DNA from: Halomonas sp. MCCC 1A13316
GTDB lineage: Bacteria; Pseudomonadota; Gammaproteobacteria; Pseudomonadales; Halomonadaceae
Length of the DNA stretch: 64,000 nt
Assembly (NCBI RefSeq): GCF_014931605.1
Contig: NZ_CP053382.1
Coordinates: 434,001 to 498,000, forward strand
Reading direction: 5' to 3'
Both the position numbers and the translations under genes were made by a program. The notes beneath the pieces were generated by a model that saw only the letters and a list, made by a program, of their open reading frames with translations, ran no database searches and was not told the origin of the DNA. Positions 52,096 to 61,172 of this stretch are shown here, in pieces (position 1 is the stretch's first letter; each line of letters starts with the position of its first letter).

Positions 52096-53586
52096 ATGGC
52101 GAAGCCCAATGCCGCCCCGATGACCTTCCTGTGGCACGACTACGAAACCTTCGGCGCCGATCCTCGTCGTGATCGGCCTTCGCAGTTTGCCGCGATACGT
52201 ACCGACAGCGACTTCAATGAGATCGGTGAGCCGATCGAGCTCTTCTGCAAGCCGAGCGATGATTACCTGCCGCATCCCCAGGCATGCCTGATCACCGGCA
52301 TCACGCCGCAGCAGGCGCGTCGGCGCGGGGTGCCCGAAGCCGAGTTCGCCGGGCGCATCCATGCGCTGATGAGCGAGCCCGGCACCTGTGCGCTGGGCTA
52401 CAACAGCCTGCGCTTCGATGATGAAGTGAGTCGCTGCCTGTTCTACCGCAACCTGCTCGATCCCTACTCCCGTGAGTGGCAGAACGGCAATTCACGCTGG
52501 GACCTGATCGATGCGGTGAGGGCCTTCCATGCCCTGCGCCCGGCGGGTATCGAGTGGCCGCGCCGCGAGGACGGCTCGCCCAGCTTCCGGCTCGAGCACC
52601 TGACCGCGGCCAATGGCATTGCCCACGAAGGTGCTCATGACGCCGTGGCCGACGTGCGTGCCACCATCGCCCTGGCGCGGCTATTGCGGCAGCGTAACCC
52701 GCGCCTCTTCGACCACCTGCTGGCGCTTCGCAGCAAGCGAGAGGTGGCCAAGCGCCTCGATATTTCCGCACGCAAGCCGGTGCTGCACGTGTCGCGTCGC
52801 TACCCGGCCAGCCGTGGCTGTAGTGCCCTGGTGATGCCCCTGGCCGAGCATCCCACCAATCCCAACGGAGTGATCGTCTACGACCTGTCAGTCGACCCTC
52901 AGGCCCTGCTCGAGCTGAGTGCCGAGGAGATCCGCCAGCGGGTCTTCGTCAGCAGTGACGATCTGGCGGAAGGAGAAGAGCGTATTCCGCTCAAGGTCAT
53001 TCATATCAATCGCAGCCCGGTGATCCTGCCTGCCGCTGCGCTCAAGGACGTGGAGGGGCCGCGCCAGGGCGAGTACGGCGAGATCGTCGAGCGGCTGGGG
53101 TTCGACCTGGCCTCTTGTCGCGCCAACTGGAAACGTCTCGCGACGAGCCTCGAGGCGGCGCAGAAGGTGAGTGAGGTCTTCGCCCAGCCGCCCCCCGATG
53201 GCCCCCATGACCCGGATCTGATGCTTTACAGCGGCGGCTTCTTCTCGCCTGCCGATCGCCAGCAGATGGAGCGGGTGCGCGCAATGGCTCCCTGGGATCT
53301 GGTGGATGCCAGGTTCGCCTTTCAAGACCCCCGCCTGGAGGAGATGCTGTTTCGCTACCGCGCGCGCAACTATCCCGACACTCTCAGCAGCGAGGAGCAG
53401 GCGCGCTGGGAGGCCTACCGCTGGGAGCGCATGAACGACGGCGCCGTAGCCGGATTCACGCTCAAGGATTTCGCCCGCGAGATCGAACGGTTCAACCAGG
53501 TAACGTTGAGCGACCGTGACCGCCAGATTCTCGAGGAACTGGTCATGCATGTCGAGGGGATGATGCCGGCCCAGGCCTTCGGCTGA
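52096..53586 (+). CDS. sbcB: Exodeoxyribonuclease I (SbcB)
   Basis: 496 residues from MAKPNAAPMTFLWHDYETFG, with CAGGAGAC upstream; an earlier in-frame start at 52060 has no ribosome site. The DEDD exonuclease is clear: WHDYETFGADPRRDRPSQFA (first D and E), ALGYNSLRFDDE and NGIAHEGAHDAVADVRATI (third D in a DEDDh site). The SH3-like and helical C-terminal extension of ExoI follows (RVFVSSDDLAEGEERIPLKV, YPDTLSSEEQARWEAYR). It degrades single-stranded DNA 3' to 5' in recombination and repair. It stands alone between minE and a convergent protease gene. Confidence 0.96.
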   Translation: MAKPNAAPMTFLWHDYETFGADPRRDRPSQFAAIRTDSDFNEIGEPIELFCKPSDDYLPHPQACLITGITPQQARRRGVPEAEFAGRIHALMSEPGTCALGYNSLRFDDEVSRCLFYRNLLDPYSREWQNGNSRWDLIDAVRAFHALRPAGIEWPRREDGSPSFRLEHLTAANGIAHEGAHDAVADVRATIALARLLRQRNPRLFDHLLALRSKREVAKRLDISARKPVLHVSRRYPASRGCSALVMPLAEHPTNPNGVIVYDLSVDPQALLELSAEEIRQRVFVSSDDLAEGEERIPLKVIHINRSPVILPAAALKDVEGPRQGEYGEIVERLGFDLASCRANWKRLATSLEAAQKVSEVFAQPPPDGPHDPDLMLYSGGFFSPADRQQMERVRAMAPWDLVDARFAFQDPRLEEMLFRYRARNYPDTLSSEEQARWEAYRWERMNDGAVAGFTLKDFAREIERFNQVTLSDRDRQILEELVMHVEGMMPAQAFG

Positions 53587-53605
53587 TCTCGACGCTTGCC
53601 TGCTT

Positions 53606-53639
53606 AAAAAACTGCGCCTGGCCATTTGGCCGGGCGCAG
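53606..53639 (-). terminator. Intrinsic terminator between sbcB and the M16 protease gene
   Basis: CTGCGCCTGGCC (53612-53623) pairs with GGCCGGGCGCAG (53628-53639) with one G-U pair and a four-base loop. On the minus strand it is followed by T6 (complement of 53606-53611), so it mainly ends the protease transcript, and it may also slow sbcB transcription. Confidence 0.85.
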
Positions 53640-53660
53640 TGGTGTGAAGCTTTACCAGAA

Positions 53661-56546
53661 TCAGTCTTTTGCCTCGGGTAGTGGCTCCAGGTGCCGGCTC
53701 AGGGCTGCGACGTCGCTGGGCTCGTCACCCGGGTCATAGGCAACGATGGCGCCGGGCGACTCGAGCAGCCTGGGCCAGGTTTCGCGCAGGTCGTCGGCAG
53801 AGACTGCCAGCACCCGCTGGGCCAGGCGCTCGCGGCGATCGAACTGAGTATCGCCGAACGACAGGGCACGCCATAGACGGCTGGTTCGCTCCGACAGGCT
53901 GGTATCGCGCTGTAGCAGACTGTCATGCACCGCCTGACGGTAGGGTGCCAGGTCTGCGTCCTGCATCGCAGCCAGACGCTGGCTGAATTCCTCGAGGAAG
54001 GCGTCGATATGGGTCTGGATCGCGCCGCTCGGAGTATCGGGAGACTGTACCAGCAGACTCAGCCCCGGGGCGTCGAGCAGTGGCGAATAGCCGGCGCTCA
54101 CCACGTAGCCCAACTGCTTTTCGGTGCGCAGACGCTGGTAGAAGGGCGTGTCGATCACCTGCCCCAGCACCGAGAGGCGTGCCTGGGCATCGAGCGAGCG
54201 GTCTTCTCCCTGCAGGTAGCGCAAAACCAGCGACTCCTCGCGGGTCGTGCGGGGGTGCAGCGTGGGCAGGTCGGCTTCGACGCGCAGCGGCGTCAACTCG
54301 GGTATTGCCTCCTGGGGTAGTGTGGGAGCGAGCATTTCGGCCACGAGGCGTCCTTCGCGCCGGGCCAGCTCGGCGTCGAGATTGCCGATGGCAAGCGCCT
54401 GTAGGCGCAGATCGCCAAGGAACTGCTCGCGAAAATCGCGAAGGTCGTCCACCGTCAGGTCGCGGCTGGCTTGCAGCAGGCTGTGAGATGGCCAATGCGG
54501 CCGCATTAGTGCTTCGGCCAGGGTGCGGTGTCCCTGACGGAACAAGGCCGACTGGGGAGCGTTGCGCCATTCGCGCTGCAAGCGGTAGCGCACCCGCTCG
54601 AAGCTCGCCGCGTCGATGTCTCCCTCGAGCAGCTGCTCGAGGGTGCGACGCATGACCCGGTCCTGGCGATCGCGCCAGCCGGAAAAGGCCAGCGTGATGC
54701 CGCGGGCATGAGCGTAGGCATCGACATCGTGTCCGGCCAGGCGCGCCGCATAGAACTCCTCGTTGAGGCTATCATCCAGCCAGCCAGCCAGCAGGTCGGC
54801 CAGCACGGCGTGGCGTGGGTCGCTGCTGGCCTGCGGATTCTGCAGGCTGAAGCGCCACTCCACCTTGGGTGAGTTGAAGCTGGTGTCCGCCATGTGCCAT
54901 AGGCCGAAACCCTTTTCATCAAGCAGTTGAGTGGGCCGCTCGTCCTGCGCGTCGAGCAGTGCCAGATCCTCGGCAATGAAGGGGTTGGGGGCGGGCAGGG
55001 TGAGGCCCGCCAGTGGCTGTGCTTCGTCCAACTCCGGCTCGACTAAGCGCCAGGGCGTGTCGAACCAGGGCGAAGTCCGCTCACCCTCGACGTCGGGCCC
55101 GCTGTAGACACGCAGCAGCGACTCGGGACGCAGGGCATCGAGATACTCGTCGACCAGTTCGCGATCGAAGCCATCCATCCGGTAGGCGGCATACTGCACG
55201 TCCTCCACCGGAAAGCGGGCCAGGTTCATGGCCAGGCGCATGGCGTTCTGCAACGACGAGCCTTGCTGCTGGAAGCGGAACTGCTGTTCGGCAAGCTGAG
55301 CCTGCTCGGCATAGCGCCACTCCTCCAGGCCGCTTTCCCGGATCTGTTCGATCGCGGCGAATAGCGTCGCCTGGATATCGTCGATGCGCTCGGCGCCGGC
55401 AGGCGTCAGGCTGACCCTGACGGTGAAGAGTGCATGACGCTCGTCACCGCGGCCCACGCCGGCAGAAAGTCCATCTGCCAGCCCGGCCTCGCGAAGTAAG
55501 GCGAACAGGCTGCCTTCGCCTTCGTGACCCAGCAGGTGGGAGAGAAACTCGGCGGGCTTGTGGCGATAGTGCTGCAGCGGGTCCGGAATCGGGAACATGA
55601 AGCTCACGTGGCGGCTGTCGCGTATCGACTGGAGCGCCACATAGCGCGGCAAGTTCTCCTCTTCGATCAGCGGTTCCTCGATCATGGGGCGCTCGAGGCC
55701 GCGGTCGGCGATGCCGGCGAAGCGCTCGGTCACCATGGCTTCCAGTTCGTCCAGCGGTTGAGGTGCGACCACCGCCAGGTGCATGACGTTGGCATCGTAG
55801 TGGCTCTGGTAGAAATCGATTACCCGCTGGCGCAGGGAGGGTTCGTTCTCGGGTCGATCGGCCAACGTTTCGCGGCTGCCTACCGAGAAGCCGGTGAGAG
55901 GGTTGTCGCTGTTGAGTACCTGGTTGAGCACATCGTTCTCGCGCCGACCGTCGTCGCGGATGCGTGACATGTACTCGGAATGAACGATGTTGCGTTCGCT
56001 TTCCAGCTTCTCGGGGTTGAACAGCGGAGAGAGGAAGAATTGGCTAAAGCGGTCCAGCGCACCGGGTAGTGCCTCGGGCTCGATGTCGAAGAAGTAATTG
56101 GTGTCCTGCGGTGCGGTGAACGCGTTGTGGCTGCCGCCGTGACGCTGCAGGTAGCCCTGGTAGGCGTCGGCCTCGGGAAAGGGCTCGGTGCCGAGGAACA
56201 GCATATGCTCGAGGAAGTGGGCTAGCCCCTGCAGATCTTCCGGGTCTTGTGCGCTACCCACGCCCACATTCATCGAGACGGCTGCCTGGTCGGCCTCGGG
56301 GTCGCTGACCAGCAGCGTGGTGAGTCCGTTTTCGAGCAAAAGCACGCGATAGTCGCGGTTATCATGAGGGCTGACGTGAGGCAGCACGACCTCATCCACC
56401 GCCTCCTTGGGAGAGGCGCTGGTATCGTCTGGCTGCTGTGCCTGGGCGAAACCAGGCAGCAAAAATCCAATCAGCAGGAGGCTTGCAAGCCAGGCTGGCA
56501 AGTATCGGCGGCCTGACCAATGCAGGGGCGGGCGGGACTTGAACAT
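53661..56546 (-). CDS. M16 (insulinase/pitrilysin) family zinc metalloprotease
   Basis: 961 residues from MFKSRPPLHWSGRRYLPAW (ATG 56546; AGGAGAG upstream). The open frame continues 101 codons further, but only through the neighbouring gene in another frame. A signal peptide ends at GFAQA, so the protein is periplasmic. The inverted zinc site HFLEH is at about 110-114, followed by a glutamate-bearing ESERNIVHSEYMSRIRDD. Four ~220-residue M16 domains are expected at this length; ARLSVLGQVIDTPFYQRLRT and LGYVVSAGYSP belong to the last part. It degrades small peptides, like E. coli protease III. It is eight bases downstream of the SRAP-like gene and may share its transcript. Confidence 0.94.
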   Translation of the reverse strand: MFKSRPPLHWSGRRYLPAWLASLLLIGFLLPGFAQAQQPDDTSASPKEAVDEVVLPHVSPHDNRDYRVLLLENGLTTLLVSDPEADQAAVSMNVGVGSAQDPEDLQGLAHFLEHMLFLGTEPFPEADAYQGYLQRHGGSHNAFTAPQDTNYFFDIEPEALPGALDRFSQFFLSPLFNPEKLESERNIVHSEYMSRIRDDGRRENDVLNQVLNSDNPLTGFSVGSRETLADRPENEPSLRQRVIDFYQSHYDANVMHLAVVAPQPLDELEAMVTERFAGIADRGLERPMIEEPLIEEENLPRYVALQSIRDSRHVSFMFPIPDPLQHYRHKPAEFLSHLLGHEGEGSLFALLREAGLADGLSAGVGRGDERHALFTVRVSLTPAGAERIDDIQATLFAAIEQIRESGLEEWRYAEQAQLAEQQFRFQQQGSSLQNAMRLAMNLARFPVEDVQYAAYRMDGFDRELVDEYLDALRPESLLRVYSGPDVEGERTSPWFDTPWRLVEPELDEAQPLAGLTLPAPNPFIAEDLALLDAQDERPTQLLDEKGFGLWHMADTSFNSPKVEWRFSLQNPQASSDPRHAVLADLLAGWLDDSLNEEFYAARLAGHDVDAYAHARGITLAFSGWRDRQDRVMRRTLEQLLEGDIDAASFERVRYRLQREWRNAPQSALFRQGHRTLAEALMRPHWPSHSLLQASRDLTVDDLRDFREQFLGDLRLQALAIGNLDAELARREGRLVAEMLAPTLPQEAIPELTPLRVEADLPTLHPRTTREESLVLRYLQGEDRSLDAQARLSVLGQVIDTPFYQRLRTEKQLGYVVSAGYSPLLDAPGLSLLVQSPDTPSGAIQTHIDAFLEEFSQRLAAMQDADLAPYRQAVHDSLLQRDTSLSERTSRLWRALSFGDTQFDRRERLAQRVLAVSADDLRETWPRLLESPGAIVAYDPGDEPSDVAALSRHLEPLPEAKD

Positions 56547-56554
56547 CTTCTCTC

Positions 56555-57229
56555 CTATTGGTTCCAGCGCAGCATGGGGCCCGTCGGATGGGCGCAGGCA
56601 GGATCCTGGTTGGCAGGGTCGTTCACCCTTCTTGATACCGGAAAGGCGCCCAACAGTTCCCGAGGGGCAGGCCGAAGTAGCGCGCGGGCGGCTTCCGGCG
56701 TCGTTCGCGGATCGAGCCAGCGCATGGCGTCGTTGGCATCGATCAGGGCGGGCAGCCTGTCGCTGAGTGGTGCCAGGAAGTCGTTGGTCGGGACGGTGAT
56801 CAACGCCATCGAGTCGGCGTGCTCGGTCAAATCGGTATGGTAGCGACACCAGATGCTGGCCAACAGCATGGGGCCACGATCGACACGGGTCACCAAAAAA
56901 GGTTGCTTGAAGCGTGGCTGGGCTCTCCAGACATAGACGCCCCCCGCCGGTATCAGGCTGCGGCGGGCGATGAAGGCATCGCGGAACATGGGGCGGTCAT
57001 CGAGCGATTCGGCCCGGGCACAATGGGGTGCGTGATCGAGTACGGTCAGCCAGGAGGGTGTCAGCCCCCAGAAGACCTGGCTCAGGCTGGCGCGACCGGC
57101 TTCCAGTCGAATATGCGAAATCGGGCGCCTCGGCGCCAGGTTGGTGGCGGTCAGCAGGGGTGTCTCCCGATACAGTTCGGGCAGCAAGCGAGCCATGTCG
57201 AGTGGTGGAATGTAGAGGCGGCCGGCCAT
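56555..57229 (-). CDS. SRAP (YedK/HMCES)-family protein lacking all catalytic residues
   Basis: 224 residues. The fold-level motifs of SRAP proteins are present: NLAPRRPISHI, FWGLTPSW, ARAES, IPAGGVYVW, FPVSRRVNDPANQ. But the four residues used by YedK are changed. Cys2 (MCGR) is Ala (MAGR), Asn in NARxET is Cys (HCARAES), Glu in FYEW is Val (VYVW), and His in HDRRP is Ser (LSDRLP). SRAP proteins normally use Cys2 to form a covalent link to abasic sites in single-stranded DNA. This one should not do so. It may still bind DNA, or have a changed role. It lies just upstream of the M16 protease gene and divergent from tetR. Confidence 0.85.
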   Translation of the reverse strand: MAGRLYIPPLDMARLLPELYRETPLLTATNLAPRRPISHIRLEAGRASLSQVFWGLTPSWLTVLDHAPHCARAESLDDRPMFRDAFIARRSLIPAGGVYVWRAQPRFKQPFLVTRVDRGPMLLASIWCRYHTDLTEHADSMALITVPTNDFLAPLSDRLPALIDANDAMRWLDPRTTPEAARALLRPAPRELLGAFPVSRRVNDPANQDPACAHPTGPMLRWNQ

Positions 57230-57339
57230 GGAGTCTCCGGGTGACGGGATGGCGTCAGGTTAGCCAAGCCGGGGAAAACAGAAAAGGGTTGGTGCGCAGT
57301 GGTCGAAAACAGTGTTCGATGTGCGCTATCCTAAGCTAC

Positions 57340-57360
57340 CGGGCGAAGCACTGTCGCCCG
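57340..57360. promoter_or_regulatory. Inverted repeat upstream of the TetR-family gene
   Basis: CGGGCGA (57340-57346) and TCGCCCG (57354-57360) are a perfect 7-bp inverted repeat separated by seven bases. It ends 27 bases before the regulator start and lies in the divergent gap, a usual place for an autoregulatory TetR operator. Confidence 0.45.
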
Positions 57361-57387
57361 TGATGTGCAACCTCCGCGAGGAACCCG

Positions 57388-58005
57388 ATGGCTCGTCCCC
57401 GACAGCATGCTCCCGAAGCGCTCCATGCCCAGGTCATGGCCGCATGCGATGACTGGCTGCAGGGCAACCCCGTGCATGCGCTCTCGCTGCGCGCACTGGC
57501 GCGTGAGGTGGGCTGTGCGCCGAGTACGTTGCTCAAGCTCTACGGCAGCTTCGGCAACCTTCTTCAGCATGTGAACATCGAGACCCTGGCTCGGTTGCGC
57601 ATGGTCATCGAACCGCTGACCGAGGGTACGGAACCCGAGAGGCAGATGCGTGCCCTGGCGCTGGCCTACTGGCAGTTCGCCCAGCGCGAGCCGTTTCGCT
57701 GGCAGCTGCTGTTCGATTACCCACTGGCCCAGGAGGGTGAGCTCGACCAGCGCCAGTCGGACATGATCGAAGCGCTGTTCCTGCGCATCGAGATGAGCCT
57801 CAAGGAGTATCAGCCAGCGCTCGGCGACCTGGAGGCCAGGCGCCTCGGGCGCACCCTGTGGGGCAGCGTGCATGGCCTGGTGCAACTGGGGCTCAACGAA
57901 CGCCTGGGCTACTGGCAAGGGCAGCAGCTTGAAGTGCCGGAGCTGCTCGATCAACTGCTCTTCACCATCCTCGCCGGCCTGAGACACAGGTCCGATATCG
58001 CGTGA
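57388..58005 (+). CDS. TetR/AcrR-family transcriptional regulator
   Basis: 205 residues. The N-terminal part holds the HTH (LSLRALAREVGCAPSTLLKLY, then GSFGNLLQHVN, the common YxxFxxKxxL-like helix start). The C-terminal part (about 70-200) is helical, with QREPFRWQLLFDYPLAQEGE and LWGSVHGLVQLGLNERLG, like the WHG-type TetR ligand domain. The stop overlaps the start of the PlsC-like gene (GTGA), so it probably controls that gene and itself through the inverted repeat upstream. The ligand is unknown; an acyl compound would fit the partner. Confidence 0.88.
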   Translation: MARPRQHAPEALHAQVMAACDDWLQGNPVHALSLRALAREVGCAPSTLLKLYGSFGNLLQHVNIETLARLRMVIEPLTEGTEPERQMRALALAYWQFAQREPFRWQLLFDYPLAQEGELDQRQSDMIEALFLRIEMSLKEYQPALGDLEARRLGRTLWGSVHGLVQLGLNERLGYWQGQQLEVPELLDQLLFTILAGLRHRSDIA

Positions 58006-58727
58006 CGCTCGTGGTGTACGGGGTGCTCGGCTCCCTGTTGTTGCTGGGGAGCTGGCGTGCGGCTCGTGCGCCGCGACCGCTCATCCGCTTTCTCATCTTC
58101 CTGCTGATCCATTGTTGTTATCGGCTGCGCCTGCGTGGACGTGGCTTCATTCCGGTCACCGGGGCGGCGGTAGTGGTGTGCAACCATGTCAGCTTCATGG
58201 ATGCGCTGATCATGGGAGGGGCTAGCCCACGTCCGCTGCGCTTTCTGATGGATCGGCCGATCTACGAGTCGCCCTGGCTCAACTGGCTGTTCCGCCTGGT
58301 CGGGGCGATTCCGGTGGAGTCCGACCGGCGCGACCCTGGCAGCGTGCGCCGCGCACTGGAAGAGGTCAGCCGGGCGCTGCGTAGCGGCGAAGTGGTAATG
58401 CTCTTTCCCGAGGGACGCTTGACACCGGATGGCGAGGTGCAGGCATTTCGCCGTGGGCTCGAGATGATACTGGCACGCGATCCGGTGCCGGTCATCCCGG
58501 CCGGGCTTTCCGGTTTGTGGGGCTCGTGGACCTCGCATCGCGAGGGCCCGGCGCTGTCCAAGTGGCCGCGGCGCTTTCGTGCCAGGGTGGCGCTCTACTT
58601 CGGTAAACCGATTCCTTCAAGGCTGGCGCGTCGTGATCTGCTGGAGGCGCGGGTGCGGGCGCTCAAGGCCGAGGCCGATGGTTGGGCCTGTCCGCTCGAG
58701 GCGCCCTCCTCGCCACGGCAGCGCTGA
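58002..58727 (+). CDS. PlsC-like 1-acyl-glycerol-3-phosphate acyltransferase family protein
   Basis: 241 residues from a GTG that overlaps the regulator stop. An N-terminal membrane segment (VYGVLGSLLLLGSWRAAR) is followed by the acyltransferase signature NHVSFMDALI (H-x4-D), the VESDRRDPGSVRRALEEV region and FPEGRLTPDGEVQAFRRGL (substrate-binding motif III), then PVIPAGLSGLWGSW. It transfers an acyl chain to a lysophospholipid-type acceptor at the inner membrane. The genome probably has a separate main PlsC; this copy is coupled to a TetR regulator and may be used under special conditions. Confidence 0.88.
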   Translation: MTLVVYGVLGSLLLLGSWRAARAPRPLIRFLIFLLIHCCYRLRLRGRGFIPVTGAAVVVCNHVSFMDALIMGGASPRPLRFLMDRPIYESPWLNWLFRLVGAIPVESDRRDPGSVRRALEEVSRALRSGEVVMLFPEGRLTPDGEVQAFRRGLEMILARDPVPVIPAGLSGLWGSWTSHREGPALSKWPRRFRARVALYFGKPIPSRLARRDLLEARVRALKAEADGWACPLEAPSSPRQR

Positions 58728-60014
58728 TCACGGCTGGCGCTGGCGGCCGCTGCGCACAACCTGCCAGCAGCGTGCCGAAGTGATCAGATTGTCGCGGACC
58801 TCGAGAATTTCCATGCGAACATTGCCTATCTGCAGGCAGGCGGGTCCGTCGGGGAAGGCTTCCAGATGTTCCAGAATCAGGCCGTTCAATGTCTTGGGGC
58901 CGTCGGTAGTCAGTTTCCATCCCAGGGCCCGGTTGATATCGCGAATGTTGGCGGTGCCGTCGATCACGTGGCTACCGTCTTCTTGGCGATGAATCTCCTG
59001 GTCCTGGCCGGCCACGTCGGTGGTGAACTCGCCGACGATCTCCTCGAGGATGTCCTCGAGCGTGACCAGTCCCTCTACATCACCGTACTCGTCCACCACG
59101 ATGCCGATGCGGCGCTTCTGCTTCTGGAAGTTGAGCAGTTGGGTGTGCAGCGGCGTCGACTCGGGGATGAAGTAGGGCTCGCGCGCCTCCTGCACGATCG
59201 AGGCCTTGGTCACCTCATCTCGTGACAGGAAGCGCGCCGCATTGCGCAGATGCAGCATGCCGATGATGTTGTTGATATCACCCTTGAACACCGGCAGTCG
59301 GGTATGTTGGCTGGTGCGAATCTGGGCCAGGATGGCTTCCAGTTCATCGTCGAGGTCGATCCCCACCACCTCGTGACGCGGCACCATGATGTCGTTGACC
59401 GTGACGTTCTCGAGGTCGAGGATTGACAGCAGCATCGCCTGGTGGCGACGTGGAATCAGGGTGCCCGCTTCGTGCACGACGGTGCGCAGCTCATCGCGGG
59501 TCAGGCTGTCGGCGCCGCCTTCGATGCTCTTGACCCCGAGCAGGCGCAGCAGGCCGTTGGAGACGGCGTTAACCAGCCATACGAGAGGGTAGAGCAGCTT
59601 GAGCAGCGGTTCGAGTATCAGCGAAGAGGGGTAGGCGACGCGTTCGGGCTTGATCGCGGCATAGGTCTTGGGGCTGACCTCGGCGAAGATGAGGATCACG
59701 ATCGTCAGGATCAATGGAGCGACCGCGGGGCCGGTGACATCGCCGAAGAAATGGATGGCGAGCACGGTGGCGATGGCGGCCGCCAGATTGTTGACCAGGT
59801 TATTGCCGATCAGGATCACGCCGATAAGCCGGTCCGGGCGTGCCAACAGCCGCAGGACCCGGCGAGCCCGACTGTCACCGCTATTGGCCTCGTGATTCAG
59901 CCTATAACGGTTGATCGACATCATGCCGGTCTCGGAGCTCGAAAAAAAAGCGGAAAGACAGACGAGCAGGAAAAGCAGGCCGAACAGCAGTCCCAAAGGG
60001 AAGTCGTCGCTCAA
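58728..60014 (-). CDS. HlyC/CorC (CNNM) family membrane protein with CBS pair
   Basis: 428 residues. DUF21 membrane domain at about 1-190 (LLFGLLFLLVCLSAFFSSSETGM with the ETG-Met motif, NLVNNLAAAIATVLAIHFFG, FAEVSPKTYAAIKPE). CBS pair at about 210-330 (DIMVPRHEVVGIDLDDELEA, RIGIVVDEYGDVEGLVTLED). CorC_HlyC domain at the C-terminus. This is the layout of YfjD-type proteins linked to magnesium and cation homeostasis. It is convergent with the acyltransferase gene, with the stops adjacent. A 76-base gap separates it from ypjD upstream. Confidence 0.93.
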   Translation of the reverse strand: MSDDFPLGLLFGLLFLLVCLSAFFSSSETGMMSINRYRLNHEANSGDSRARRVLRLLARPDRLIGVILIGNNLVNNLAAAIATVLAIHFFGDVTGPAVAPLILTIVILIFAEVSPKTYAAIKPERVAYPSSLILEPLLKLLYPLVWLVNAVSNGLLRLLGVKSIEGGADSLTRDELRTVVHEAGTLIPRRHQAMLLSILDLENVTVNDIMVPRHEVVGIDLDDELEAILAQIRTSQHTRLPVFKGDINNIIGMLHLRNAARFLSRDEVTKASIVQEAREPYFIPESTPLHTQLLNFQKQKRRIGIVVDEYGDVEGLVTLEDILEEIVGEFTTDVAGQDQEIHRQEDGSHVIDGTANIRDINRALGWKLTTDGPKTLNGLILEHLEAFPDGPACLQIGNVRMEILEVRDNLITSARCWQVVRSGRQRQP

Positions 60015-60090
60015 GGTCGAAGGATCCTCACTGGCGTGTCAGCCCCCGTTTGTAGGGATTAGGTTCGTCAGTGTCAAGGCGACTTCCGAT

Positions 60091-60891
60091 TCAGGTACGG
60101 TTGAGGATGACTTCCAGCACGATTTTACTGCCGAAATAAGCCAGCAGCAGCACCGCGCTGCCACCCAGGGTCCAGCGGACGGCACGCATGCCTCGCCAGC
60201 CAAGCACATGATGACTGATCAGCAGGGTGGCAAAGATCACCCAAGCTGCCAGGGAGAGGATCGTCTTGTGGGCCAAGTGCTGGGCGAACATGCTTTCGAC
60301 GAACAGAAAGCCGCTGAAGATCGACAGGGTGAGCAGCGCCATGCCGGCCCAGATCAGTTCGAACAGTACCCGCTCCATGGTGGTCAGCGGGGGCAGCACC
60401 TGTACCACGCCGCGGGTGTGGTGATGGCGCAGAGCCTGGTTTTGAAGCCCCAGCAAAACCGCCTGGCAAGCGGCGATGAATAGTGTGCCGAAGGCCAGTG
60501 CTGAACTCATGGCATGCAGGGCGATGCCCGGCGTCATGCCACCGGTGCGCTCCGGGCTCGGTAGGCCTACCGCCAGCAGCAATGCCAGGCCGGATACCGG
60601 AAACAGGGCCACGGCCACGCTGAGGACCGGCTTGGCCAGGCTGACGCTGAGTAGCAGGATGACCATGATCGCGGTCAGCACCGCCGCACTGGTCGAAAGG
60701 CCGGGCATCAGGCCAGGGCTCTGATCGATCAGCTTGAAGGTCACGGGAAGATGGAACAGCAGGCCCAGCAGGCCCAGGACGCGAACCAGGGCGGGGCGCT
60801 GCGGCACGCGCCGAAGCAGCGCAAGCCCTTGCCAGGAAGCTGCGCCCAGGTAAAGGATGAGAGCCATGATGGCCAGAGGAAGCGCCTGCAT
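60091..60891 (-). CDS. ypjD: Inner-membrane protein YpjD (CcsA-like)
   Basis: 266 residues with about eight hydrophobic segments (LPLAIMALILYLGAASW, LGLLGLLFHLPVTFKLI, LTAIMVILLLSVSLAKPVL, WAGMALLTLSIFSGFLFVE). The C-terminal half carries HKTILSLAAWVIFATLLISHH with conserved His residues, as in the cytochrome-assembly CcsA/CcmC fold. Genes of this type commonly lie next to ffh, as here, where ffh is transcribed divergently 281 bases away. A heme or cytochrome role is inferred from the fold. Confidence 0.88.
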   Translation of the reverse strand: MQALPLAIMALILYLGAASWQGLALLRRVPQRPALVRVLGLLGLLFHLPVTFKLIDQSPGLMPGLSTSAAVLTAIMVILLLSVSLAKPVLSVAVALFPVSGLALLLAVGLPSPERTGGMTPGIALHAMSSALAFGTLFIAACQAVLLGLQNQALRHHHTRGVVQVLPPLTTMERVLFELIWAGMALLTLSIFSGFLFVESMFAQHLAHKTILSLAAWVIFATLLISHHVLGWRGMRAVRWTLGGSAVLLLAYFGSKIVLEVILNRT

Positions 60892-61172
60892 CGATTGTCG
60901 CCCGTACGCCGCTGGCGGCGTCTGTACATCTCAGGGTGGATGGAATCTGCCGAGGCCACTATACCCAATCCTCGCTGCGGCGCACAGCCGTGACACGCGG
61001 CCGGATGCATGGAGACTGGCCGCTGCAAGGCGTATAATGTCGCCCAGATTCTTCAACCGCATTATCTGGGCTGTTCCATCGCCGGGCGAAGCGCGATTTG
61101 CGGCAAGCGTGACGCTTCGCCGCAGGTGCCTCTCGAGACGCCGAGCCGACAGCCTGACAGCCGGAGTGGCTT
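60892..61172. other. Divergent promoter region between ypjD and ffh
   Basis: No gene is visible. Promoters for both neighbours should lie here. AAGGCGTATAATGTCGCC near 61028-61045 contains TATAAT, a good -10 for ffh transcription. Confidence 0.5.

Noticed and set aside
56547-56849. N-terminal extension of the M16 protease frame
   Set aside because: It overlaps the SRAP-like gene in another frame, and the ATG at 56546 has a good ribosome site followed directly by a signal peptide.
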